A stretch of 64,000 nt of DNA from Solidesulfovibrio sp. (GTDB lineage Bacteria; Desulfobacterota; Desulfovibrionia; Desulfovibrionales; Desulfovibrionaceae). The translations under genes were made by a program, and so were the position numbers. The notes beneath the pieces were generated by a model, which saw only the letters and a program-made list of their open reading frames with translations, had not been told where the DNA came from and ran no database searches. Below are positions 35,597 through 43,008 of this stretch, piece by piece (position 1 is the first letter of the stretch; each line of letters opens with the position of its first letter). The DNA lies in the NCBI RefSeq assembly GCF_029978005.1, contig NZ_JARKOZ010000032.1, positions 1 through 64,000 of the forward strand. The letters run 5' to 3'.

Positions 35597-35660
35597 GGCA
35601 AAGTTCTCGCGGTGAAGCGAGGGGGAACCCCCGTCGGGATTTTTCCTCGGCAACTGGGCG

Positions 35661-37340
35661 TCATCCCCTGTCGTCGAGTTTTTTCTCAAGGGCCTGCTTG
35701 ACGCGATCGACGACGCCGACCCAGTCCATGGGGGCTGTCTGGGTAAAAAGGCGCATCGTCGGATACCAGGGGGTGTCGTCACGGCCGCGCAACCAGCGCC
35801 AGCAGCCGGAAAAGCGGTTGAGAACCCATGCAGGCCTCCCCAAGGCTCCCGCCAAATGGGCGACGGCGGTGTCCACGGTGATGACCAGATCCAGGTTCAT
35901 AATCAAGGCGGCCGTGTCGGCAAAATCGCGGCATGCATCCATGTAGTTCGTCATCTTCAATGTGGCTGGCGGCGGGGGGCCATCTTTTTGGAGATTAAAA
36001 AGATGGACTCCTTCCAAGTCCATCAAGGGGAGGAAAGATTCGGCAGGCATGGACCGTTGTTTGTGGCTGAGTCCGAAATCAGAAAATTGCCGTCTGTTTT
36101 GACCTGACCAGACGAGACCGATTCTGAAGCCAGTAATTGCAGCCATTTTGCTTTTCCAGAAGAGGACGTCCTCGTCCGATGCGAAAAGATACGGCCCAGG
36201 AGCCGGAATGGAATCAAGGTCGGTCTGAAAGGCCAAGGGCAGGCTCATCATGGGACACTGGACATCAAAGTCATGGATCTGCCCACTTGTAACGATCGCA
36301 TCGATTCCTTGCAAGCTTTTCATCAATCTCGTCAGAGGCTTCTGTACCTGCAAGAGGACGCGAAACCCTCTGTCCTTCGCCAGGACGGCGTATCTACAAA
36401 ATTGTATCGTGTCGCCAAATCCTTGCTCGCTGTAAATGAACAACGTCTTGCCATGGCCATTTTCGCCCTTCCATTGCGGTCTTGGCGGTGAGGCGCGCGA
36501 GGATTTTCGTTCGAAAGCTTTTTCCCGGTATTCGAAGATATCCCAGCCAGGCTTGAAATCCCCCCTGGCCAAAAGCGCCATGGCCAAATTGCATCGAAAG
36601 TCGGCTGCGGGCCGGATGGCGACGGCCTTTTCGTAAGCTGCTATTGCCCCGTCCAGATCGTTTGTGTCTTTGAGCGCATTCCCGAGGTTGTTATAGGCTT
36701 CGGCATAGTCTTGTTTTAATTCTAGGGCTTTTCGGCAGCAAGCTGCGCTTAGTTCAGGCAGATATTTCAGGCGGGCCACTAGGGCAATGTTGTTATAATA
36801 GGCGGCATTGTTGCCGTCGAGTCGTATGGATTTCATGAAGCATCTTTCCGCCTCCTCCAGCTTGTGCAAATAAAGGAGGCACATGCCAAGATTGCTCCAC
36901 GATTTTGCATCATCCTGTTGGCTGGAAAGTATTTCCGTATAGTAGTGCACCGCCTCCGTGAGGTGGCTCTCGGATTCCTGCTGTATCCCGTATTCCGTCA
37001 AGCTGTGCGCGAGCAGAAAAAGCACATGGGGATGCCGTTTTCCCGTGGCGATTATGTTTCGAACTATTTGGATCGACTCAAGTTTTTTGCCCAATACGAG
37101 AAGGGCCAGGGCATAGTTCAGTGCGGCGTCTGTGGATTTCTGATCTAGCGTGCAAGCTTTTTTGAACAAAGCGGCAGCGGTATGCGGGTCGTGTCGTTGG
37201 AGATGTTGCTTTCCCTCGTGGACAAGGGCGGCGACCGCACTGGAGTCGTGATCAGGAGGGGCCTGACTGCCCACTCCCGTCTTGATCGCGAGCATGCCGC
37301 ACGTATTTCCATCAGGAAATGTATGTTGCAAATTTTTCAT
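35661..37340 (-). CDS. TPR-domain glycosyltransferase (GT9/OGT-like C-terminus)
   Basis: In this protein of about 559 residues, the N-terminal half has five or more TPR units (for example YYNNIALVARLKYLPELSAA and AYNNLGNALKDTNDLDGAIA). The C-terminal half is a GT-B glycosyltransferase with YSEQGFGDTIQFCRYA, RIGLVWSGQ, and the nucleotide-sugar segment TVDTAVAHLAGALGRPAWVL. Such proteins modify flagellin or surface proteins. Base composition is about 50% GC by eye, against about 67% around it, which suggests recent acquisition. The start is uncertain: ATG 37340 was chosen but has no clear ribosome-binding site, and a TTG start at 37391 is possible. Confidence 0.82.
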   Translation of the reverse strand: MKNLQHTFPDGNTCGMLAIKTGVGSQAPPDHDSSAVAALVHEGKQHLQRHDPHTAAALFKKACTLDQKSTDAALNYALALLVLGKKLESIQIVRNIIATGKRHPHVLFLLAHSLTEYGIQQESESHLTEAVHYYTEILSSQQDDAKSWSNLGMCLLYLHKLEEAERCFMKSIRLDGNNAAYYNNIALVARLKYLPELSAACCRKALELKQDYAEAYNNLGNALKDTNDLDGAIAAYEKAVAIRPAADFRCNLAMALLARGDFKPGWDIFEYREKAFERKSSRASPPRPQWKGENGHGKTLFIYSEQGFGDTIQFCRYAVLAKDRGFRVLLQVQKPLTRLMKSLQGIDAIVTSGQIHDFDVQCPMMSLPLAFQTDLDSIPAPGPYLFASDEDVLFWKSKMAAITGFRIGLVWSGQNRRQFSDFGLSHKQRSMPAESFLPLMDLEGVHLFNLQKDGPPPPATLKMTNYMDACRDFADTAALIMNLDLVITVDTAVAHLAGALGRPAWVLNRFSGCWRWLRGRDDTPWYPTMRLFTQTAPMDWVGVVDRVKQALEKKLDDRG

Positions 37341-37532
37341 GAAGAGTGTCTTTACAAGATCAATTCTATGGTTTGGCGAAATCCAGCACAAGCAGTCTTT
37401 TCATCAGGCCGCCCGAGAGCGTCCCGCGCACCGCCTGCAACATTGTCTCCACGCACAGGGCGTCGTTCACTCTATGGGCCTGGTTACGGTGTTTGCCGCA
37501 CGAACCCGGATCACCTGTCCCGGGCATCTGCG

Positions 37533-38732
37533 CTATGCCTGGGCCGCCAGCCCCCGCCCGTCCACCTTCCGGCTGGTCAGCACGTAGCACAGCGCCACGC
37601 CGCACAGGCACCAGACGGCGTCGACGTCCAGCATGCCGGCGTAGCCCAGGCGGTGCATGGCCGCCGCGCCGAGAAACGGGCCCAGGAAATTGCCGAGCTG
37701 GAGCGAAAGCATCATCAGGTTGGAATTGACTGTTTTGAAGCGCGGCTCGGAGATGTTGAACATGAGCCCGTACAGGGCCGGCGAACTCACCCCCATGCCG
37801 ATGCCCATGAGCAGCGACGAGGCGTAGAGCCCGGCCAGGCTGTACGACCGGGCGGCCAGGAAAAAGCTCGCCGCCGACAGCAGGAAGCTGAAGCGGATCA
37901 GGCGCACCTTGCGCACCCTGTCGAAAAGCCGGTTGCCGCACAGGCGGATGGCGATCATGCACAGCATCTGGATGGTGAAGTAGTGGCCCACGTCATGAAA
38001 GCCCCGCGACAGGAAAAGCCCCTCGGCCATGAAGAAGAGCGAGGAAAAGGCCACGATGTAGACGGCGTTGAGCGCGAGCACCAAGGCCACGGACGGCACG
38101 GCCACGTTGCGGTACATGTCGCCCAGGGACATGGGTTTTGGCTTGACCGCCTCTTCGTGGGCAGCCTTGCGGCGGCGGCCGATGACCCAGATCATGGCCA
38201 GGCCGGGAACGAGCAGCAGCGACATGTCCCGGTAGCCGTGGGCCGCCGAGGGCAGATGGGGCACCACCACGTCGCACAGGGCCGGCACCAGGGAATAGGG
38301 CAGCAACAGGGCCACGGAATAGAGGCTGAAGGCCTGGCCGCTGCGCTCGGCCGGGATGCGCGCCACCATGAGGGTCATGCAGGCCGCCGAAAGCAGGTAC
38401 ACGGCCGCGCCGTTGACCAGCCGCACGGCGAGCAGGCCGGCCACGCCCGTGGCGTGGAGGTAGGCGAAGCCGCAACCGAGCAGCAGCACCGCGCCCACGG
38501 CGGCGCAGGGGATGGCGTTGCCCACGGTCAGGTAGGGGCTGGCGAAGAGGAAAAAGGCGATGGTCGCCAGGGACGACGCGCCGATGAGAAAGCCCCGCCA
38601 GTCGGCGGCGACGCCGATCTGCTGGAGATAGACGTACAGGTTGTAGAAGACCGTGATGTTGCAGTAGGCCAGGAAGATCAGCAGGCAGATGCAGACGAAG
38701 TCGAGGGTGAAGAGCTTTTGTTGCGACGACAT
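37533..38732 (-). CDS. Major facilitator superfamily transporter
   Basis: The 399-residue inner-membrane protein has about 12 hydrophobic segments and an N-terminal half ending in a basic loop (IGRRRKAAHEEA, about residue 190). An MFS-type GNRLFDRVRKVRL loop lies in the second half. The substrate cannot be predicted; drug efflux is plausible given the TetR gene immediately upstream on the same strand, 23 bp away. Genome-typical GC content resumes here after the A+T-rich glycosyltransferase gene. Confidence 0.87.
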   Translation of the reverse strand: MSSQQKLFTLDFVCICLLIFLAYCNITVFYNLYVYLQQIGVAADWRGFLIGASSLATIAFFLFASPYLTVGNAIPCAAVGAVLLLGCGFAYLHATGVAGLLAVRLVNGAAVYLLSAACMTLMVARIPAERSGQAFSLYSVALLLPYSLVPALCDVVVPHLPSAAHGYRDMSLLLVPGLAMIWVIGRRRKAAHEEAVKPKPMSLGDMYRNVAVPSVALVLALNAVYIVAFSSLFFMAEGLFLSRGFHDVGHYFTIQMLCMIAIRLCGNRLFDRVRKVRLIRFSFLLSAASFFLAARSYSLAGLYASSLLMGIGMGVSSPALYGLMFNISEPRFKTVNSNLMMLSLQLGNFLGPFLGAAAMHRLGYAGMLDVDAVWCLCGVALCYVLTSRKVDGRGLAAQA

Positions 38733-38755
38733 GGCGATGGCGGGGTTGCGACGCC

Positions 38756-39424
38756 TCAGCCCCTCGGCGTCAGACCGTTTTTCACGAAATCGGCCAGGGC
38801 TTGGCCGATGGCCGCCACATCCGAGGCTGCGTAGCCGGGCGAGGCGGCGAATTGCAGGAAGGTGTTCCTGTTGCGGGCGAAGGCGCTGGCCATGACGAAC
38901 AGGGAAAAGGCCAGGGCCTTGTTTCCGGCGCTGGCTTGCTCAAGTCCCGAGGCGGCGGCGACGAGCCCGGAAAAGGCTTCCAGGGTGGGGCGGATGGCCG
39001 CGTCGTAGAGGGCGGCGAAGCAGGCTGTCGGCGTGATGAACTCGCGCTGCAACAGCAGACTCATCCACTGGGAGCGGTTGGAGGCGACCAGGGCGGCGGC
39101 GAGGGCGGCCACGGCCCCGCCGGCCCGCCGCGCCGGGTCCCCATCGTCCGCTTCGCGCCCGGAGGCGACGGCCAGGGCGGCCTGGTGAATTCGGGCCAAC
39201 TCGCCGGCCACTTCGTCGATGACGGCCCGGTAGAGCCCTTCCTTGCCGGAAAAATGAAAGGCGATGGAGGCGACGTTGGCGCCCGCCGCCGCGGCCACCT
39301 CCCGGATGCCGACCCCGTCGTAGCCGCGCTCGGCGAAAAGGCGCAGCGCCTCCCGCAGCAGCCGCTCCCGGGTGTGTTGGCCCTTGGCCAGGCGCATGTC
39401 GGCGTTCTTGTCGGCCGGCGTCAC
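38756..39424 (-). CDS. TetR family regulator with CerR-like C-terminal domain
   Basis: The 222-residue regulator starts at GTG 39424, chosen because GGAGG lies 5 bp upstream. The helix-turn-helix is GYDGVGIREVAAAAGANVAS followed by IAFHFSGKEGLYRAV. The C-terminal part resembles the DUF1956/CerR ligand domain (MSLLLQREFITPTA). A 12-bp perfect palindrome overlaps its -35, implying autoregulation. It probably controls the MFS gene downstream, with which it forms an operon. Confidence 0.9.
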   Translation of the reverse strand: MTPADKNADMRLAKGQHTRERLLREALRLFAERGYDGVGIREVAAAAGANVASIAFHFSGKEGLYRAVIDEVAGELARIHQAALAVASGREADDGDPARRAGGAVAALAAALVASNRSQWMSLLLQREFITPTACFAALYDAAIRPTLEAFSGLVAAASGLEQASAGNKALAFSLFVMASAFARNRNTFLQFAASPGYAASDVAAIGQALADFVKNGLTPRG

Positions 39425-39450
39425 GGCAGCCTCCTTCCCTTTCCGGGCAA

Positions 39451-39490
39451 GGGATACGCCGGCCGCGAAAAATGTCAATCGATTGATTGA
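39451..39490 (-). promoter_or_regulatory. tetR promoter with overlapping palindromic operator
   Basis: On the minus strand TTGACA (39478-39473) and TATCCC (39456-39451) are 16 bp apart, a good -35 and a fair -10. The perfect palindrome TCAATCGATTGA (39475-39486) overlaps the -35, with an extra TTGA repeat out to 39490. This is the expected layout for TetR self-repression. Confidence 0.65.
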
Positions 39491-39594
39491 AATGTTTCGC
39501 CGACCCCGCGCGCCCGCCGGGAGTCGGTCCGGGCGGGTGGGGGGCAGGACCGGAACGGGACGGCGCTGGCCGGCCTGACTGTCGGTCCGGGCGC

Positions 39595-39618
39595 GCGGGA
39601 GGGGCGGGACCCTCCCGC
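39595..39618. repeat. GC-rich inverted repeat between ADTH synthase and tetR
   Basis: GCGGGAGGG and CCCTCCCGC form a perfect 9-bp stem around a 6-nt loop. There is no T tract. It lies about 80 bp downstream of the ADTH synthase gene and may help end that transcript. The rest of the 271-bp gap holds the tetR promoter and nothing else recognisable. Confidence 0.45.
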
Positions 39619-39695
39619 GTCGCCCGCCCGGGGAACGTCTCGCGCCGTCCGAGATTGCGGACCAGGCGCGGCGTCGATGCCTCGCAAAGGGCCGC

Positions 39696-40496
39696 CTACT
39701 CGGCGGCCAGCATCTGCATGGCCGCGTCCACGCTGGCGTTTTCGTGGACGATGGCCGTGACGGCGGCCAGGAGCCTGGCCGGCTCGGGGTCCTGGAAGAT
39801 GTTGCGTCCCACGGAAAGCCCCGCGCCGCCGGCCAGCACGCTGTCGCGGATCATTTCCAGGAGGCCCCGCCGGGAGTCGATCTTCGGGCCGCCGGCAATG
39901 ACCACCGGCACGCAGCAGCCGGCCACGACCTTGGCGAAGCTGTCCGGATCGCCGGTGTAGGGCACCTTGACGATGTCCGCGCCGAGCTCGTTGCCGACCC
40001 GGGCGCAGTGGGCCACCACGTCGGCGTCGAACTCGTTTTTGACCTTCGGGCCGCGCGCGTACATCATGGCCAGCACCGGCATGCCCCAGGACACGGCGGC
40101 CTCGGTCACCAGGCCGAGGTCGTCGAGCATGCGCGCCTCGGTCTCGTCGCCGAGGTTGACGTGCACGGACACGGCGTCGGCCCCCAGGCGGACGGCTTCC
40201 TCCACCGTGCACACCAGGGTCTTGGCGTTGGGGAAGGGCGAGAGGCTGGTGCTGGCCGAGAGGTGGATGATGAGCCCCACGTCGCGGCCGCGCGCCCGGT
40301 GGCCGCAGCGCACCACGCCCTTGTGCATGAGCACGGCGTTGGCCCCGCCGGCGACGATGCCGGTGACGGTCTCGCGCATGTCCTCGATGCCCGCGATGGG
40401 GCCGACGGAAACGCCGTGGTCCAGCGGCACGATGATGGTGCGGCCGGTGTCGCGGTTGACGATGCGCTCGAGACGGATGGATTTGCCGATGGTCAT
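39696..40496 (-). CDS. aroA': 2-amino-3,7-dideoxy-D-threo-hept-6-ulosonate (ADTH) synthase
   Basis: This 266-residue class I aldolase is of the DhnA/MJ0400 family. Residues 8-70 ([23 protein letters not shown], then [13 protein letters not shown] and [11 protein letters not shown]) closely follow archaeal ADTH synthase. The Schiff-base Lys is in [11 protein letters not shown] (about residue 182) and the phosphate site is GGPK plus SVGRNIFQ. It starts the alternative route to 3-dehydroquinate used by archaea and Desulfovibrio instead of the DAHP pathway. Class I fructose-bisphosphate aldolase is the alternative reading. AAGGAGA precedes the ATG. A Tyr-codon leader ORF and a terminator lie directly upstream. 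The partner 3-dehydroquinate synthase II is not in the window. Confidence 0.87.
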   Translation of the reverse strand: MTIGKSIRLERIVNRDTGRTIIVPLDHGVSVGPIAGIEDMRETVTGIVAGGANAVLMHKGVVRCGHRARGRDVGLIIHLSASTSLSPFPNAKTLVCTVEEAVRLGADAVSVHVNLGDETEARMLDDLGLVTEAAVSWGMPVLAMMYARGPKVKNEFDADVVAHCARVGNELGADIVKVPYTGDPDSFAKVVAGCCVPVVIAGGPKIDSRRGLLEMIRDSVLAGGAGLSVGRNIFQDPEPARLLAAVTAIVHENASVDAAMQMLAAE

Positions 40497-40556
40497 GGTC
40501 GTTCTCCTTTGCGGTTTTCGCGAAGGAGCCCGGCTTTTCCCGGCGGCTCGGTCATG

Positions 40557-40588
40557 AAAAAGGGCCGCCGGCGTGTCGCCCGCGGCCC
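40557..40588 (-). terminator. Attenuator terminator before the ADTH synthase gene
   Basis: On the minus strand GGGCCGC (40588-40582) pairs with GCGGCCC (40568-40562). A G-G mismatch, a 3-bp inner stem and a 5-nt loop lie between, and TTTTT follows. It sits 61 bp before the structural gene and 28 bp after the leader stop codon, so it would block expression unless prevented. The leader contains GCGGCC (40627-40622), which can pair with the 5' arm and act as antiterminator. Confidence 0.8.
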
Positions 40589-40615
40589 CTGTCGGCGGTG
40601 TTGTGGGATGCGGCC

Positions 40616-40714
40616 CTATTTGGCCGCGCCACCCGCCGTGCCGCGAGCGCGAAGGCCGTAATAATAATACGAGCCGGCGAAAAGGATGCGCGTGGCGGCG
40701 AAACGGGTGTTCAT
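40616..40714 (-). CDS. Tyr-rich leader peptide of the ADTH synthase attenuator
   Basis: This is a 32-codon ORF: ATG at 40714, stop TAG at 40618-40616, with AGGAG 7 bp upstream. Residues 16-19 are four consecutive tyrosines (codons TAT TAT TAT TAC, 40669-40658) in the context [14 protein letters not shown]. It precedes a terminator and the first gene of aromatic amino acid synthesis. Ribosomes stalling for charged tRNA-Tyr would leave GCGGCC (40627-40622) free to sequester the terminator arm. A ribosome reaching the stop would cover it and let the terminator form. It starts 45 bp after the upstream dehydrogenase gene, so it may be read from that transcript or from an internal promoter. Confidence 0.75.
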   Translation of the reverse strand: MNTRFAATRILFAGSYYYYGLRARGTAGGAAK

Positions 40715-40759
40715 GGAGAGACTCCTAGCCCATGGGCCGGCTTCCCGTCAAGGGCGGGC

Positions 40760-41623
40760 TCAGCCCATGGCCTTGATGACGGCGGCGAAGTCCTCCTCGC
40801 CAAGCCCCGTCTCCACCAGCTTGCGGTAAAGCGGCTCCAGCACGCCAAGCGTCGGCACGGCCGCGCCGGCCCCTGCCGCCGCCTCCACGGCGAAGCGCAG
40901 GTCCTTGGCCATGTGCTTGGCCGGAAACTGCGGCGGATAGGCGTCGGAGCGGAACATGGGGTCCTTCAGGCGGAAAAGCGTGTTGGACATGGAACCGGCC
41001 AGGACCACGTCGAGGAGCGCCTCCCGCGAAAGCCCCAGGGTCTCGCCCAGGCGCAGCGTCTCGGCCAGGGAGGCCACCATGGCCCCGAGCAGCACGTTGA
41101 CCGTGATCTTCATGGTCGAGCCCATGCCGACCTCGCCGCACCGGGCCACCTGCTTGCCCATGCAAAGGAGCACCGGCTCCACGGCGGCGATGGTGGCCTC
41201 GTCGCCGCCGGCCAGGATGACCAGCGTGCCTTCCTCGGCCGGTTTCTTCGAGCCCGAGACCGGCGCGTCCACGTAGTCCGCGCCGGTCGCCTGCACCTTG
41301 GTCGCCGCCTCCCGGGCATAGGCCGGGGAAATGGTGCTCATGTTGACCAGGGTCTTGCCCGGGCCGAGACTTTTCGCCGCGCCGTCCGGGCCGAAGAGCA
41401 CGGCCTGGCAGGCTTCGGGGCCGGTGAGCATGCAGATGGTCGTCTCGCCGAAGGCGGCCGCCTCGGCCGGCGTGGCCGCGATCCTGGCCCCGGCCTCGGC
41501 CAGCGCTTGCGCCGGTCCGGGCGAGCGGTTCCAGGCCATGACCTCGTGGCCGGCCCGCAGGCAGTTGCGCGACATGGCCGCGCCCATGATGCCAAGGCCC
41601 AGGAATCCGATTTTCGTCGCCAT
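40760..41623 (-). CDS. NAD(P)-dependent beta-hydroxyacid dehydrogenase (glyoxylate/succinic semialdehyde reductase type)
   Basis: This 287-residue protein has the N-terminal Rossmann motif GFLGLGIMGAAMSRN, the substrate-binding DAPVSGSKKPAEEGTLVI (about 118-135), and the catalytic Lys in GSTMKITVNVLLG (about 170). The KDLRFAVEAA block is typical of the GLYR1/GarR branch. It would reduce glyoxylate, succinic semialdehyde or tartronate semialdehyde. It lies directly upstream of the leader peptide on the same strand. A link to aromatic synthesis is not evident. Confidence 0.9.
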   Translation of the reverse strand: MATKIGFLGLGIMGAAMSRNCLRAGHEVMAWNRSPGPAQALAEAGARIAATPAEAAAFGETTICMLTGPEACQAVLFGPDGAAKSLGPGKTLVNMSTISPAYAREAATKVQATGADYVDAPVSGSKKPAEEGTLVILAGGDEATIAAVEPVLLCMGKQVARCGEVGMGSTMKITVNVLLGAMVASLAETLRLGETLGLSREALLDVVLAGSMSNTLFRLKDPMFRSDAYPPQFPAKHMAKDLRFAVEAAAGAGAAVPTLGVLEPLYRKLVETGLGEEDFAAVIKAMG

Positions 41624-41645
41624 GGGAAACCTCCTCGAGGATACG

Positions 41646-42764
41646 TCAGTTTCCGGAAGGCAGGGCGCCGGCCGAGCCGAGCTTGTCCAGCACCTGCCCG
41701 CACAGCAGATCGTAGCCGGTCATGGTCATGTGCACGCCGTCCTTGGCCCGAAGCGGCACCTTCCTGCCGCCGATGTCCTTGGCCTGGACGTAGTTGCCCG
41801 AAGCGTCGGTGAAGAGGGTCGAGGCCTCCATGTAGGTGCAGCCGCCGACCTTGGCGCAGGCGTCCTTGGCCGCGGCGTTGACCGAGACCACGCGCGCGTT
41901 GTAGGCCGCCTCCCGCATGGCCGGCAGTCCCACCCAGATGACCTTGACCCCGGCCCCGGCGGCGATGCGAAGGAAGCTCTCGGCCTTCTCGCGGTAGGCC
42001 TCGCTCCACTGGGGCGTGCCGGGCTGCCTGCCGCCGATGGCGTTGTTGGCGTCGTTGCCGCCCATGACCACCACCACGGCCGAAAGCTTTTCCTTGGCCA
42101 CAAGCTCGGTCAGCTTCTTTTCCCAGTCGAAGAACTTCTTGTTGATGAGCCCGGTGGAGACCTTGCCCAGGGGCTCGCAGCCCAGGCCGGTCTTTTCCAG
42201 GCGCTGGGACATGGTCATGCCCACGCCCACGGCCAGGGAATCGCCGACCACGGCCACGGCGGCGGTCTTCTCCCGGGGCGTGGCCTCCCTGGCGTCCTTT
42301 TTCCCCTTTTTCGCAGCGTCCTGGCGGGGTTCGGCCTGGGGGGACGCCTCTGTCTTCTCCCCGGCGGGCCGGGTCGGTTTGCCCTCGGGCTTGGCCTGGG
42401 AGGCGTTTTCCGGCGCGGGCACAGGCTCGACCGGCTCGCTTTTGGGCTGGGGCAGGGCGGCGGCCTGGACGGGGACGGGCTCCAGGGCCTTTTTGGTCTG
42501 CTCCTCGGGCGAGGCCGGGCGGGCCGGCCCGGCCGGGGGCGTCGTGTCCAGGGTCAGGTCGGCCGGGGGCGCGGCGGCCGGCGGCGCGGGCTCGGGAACG
42601 GCCTTGACTTCGGCCTCGGCGTCGCCGGGCGGGGCGGTCTCGGGCGCGGCGGTTTTTTCGGCCACGCGCTTGTCCTCGCCTTTGCTCGAGGTGTTGACGC
42701 AGCCCGTGGCCAGGACGGCCACGGTCAGGGAAAGCGTGAAGACGAAAAACAGTAGGGATCGCAT
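41646..42764 (-). CDS. SGNH/GDSL hydrolase lipoprotein with Pro/Ala-rich linker
   Basis: The 372-residue protein has a signal peptide ending in a lipobox-like ATGC (LSLTVAVLATGCVN). A disordered linker rich in Pro, Ala, Glu and Lys follows (about residues 22-165). The C-terminal SGNH hydrolase has block I VVGDSLAVGVGM, block III MGGNDANNA, and block V DGVHMTMTGY with the Asp-His pair. Related periplasmic proteins act as O-acetyl esterases or acyltransferases on glycans. ATG 42764 has GGAGAGG upstream. It is divergent from glycogen phosphorylase. Confidence 0.85.
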   Translation of the reverse strand: MRSLLFFVFTLSLTVAVLATGCVNTSSKGEDKRVAEKTAAPETAPPGDAEAEVKAVPEPAPPAAAPPADLTLDTTPPAGPARPASPEEQTKKALEPVPVQAAALPQPKSEPVEPVPAPENASQAKPEGKPTRPAGEKTEASPQAEPRQDAAKKGKKDAREATPREKTAAVAVVGDSLAVGVGMTMSQRLEKTGLGCEPLGKVSTGLINKKFFDWEKKLTELVAKEKLSAVVVVMGGNDANNAIGGRQPGTPQWSEAYREKAESFLRIAAGAGVKVIWVGLPAMREAAYNARVVSVNAAAKDACAKVGGCTYMEASTLFTDASGNYVQAKDIGGRKVPLRAKDGVHMTMTGYDLLCGQVLDKLGSAGALPSGN

Positions 42765-43008
42765 GAAGCCTCTCCGCCGATGACCTGGACATGACGGGGC
42801 GGCCGAGGGGCCGCTTTGTTGGCGCCATGTCCGATGTTCCTGGCGACGCTTATGACCCATGGGGCAGGGCCGGTCAAATCGAAGATGGACCGGCCCGGCG
42901 GCGTTCGCCCGATACCACACAACCATCACCATTCCGGCACCAAGCGGCGCATCGGGCCTCCTATACTGTCTCGTCCGGCGCGTTCCGCGCTAAAGAGGAG
43001 GTTTCGCC

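Noticed and set aside
35597..35660. Intrinsic terminator between bioD and the glycosyltransferase gene
   Set aside because: GGGGG-AA-CCCCC and a nearby T run exist, but the stem is short and poorly placed; not enough for a call.
39696..40496. Class I fructose-bisphosphate aldolase as the primary call
   Set aside because: The N-terminal [32 protein letters not shown] and GLIIHLS segments follow ADTH synthase more closely, and the Tyr leader supports an aromatic role.
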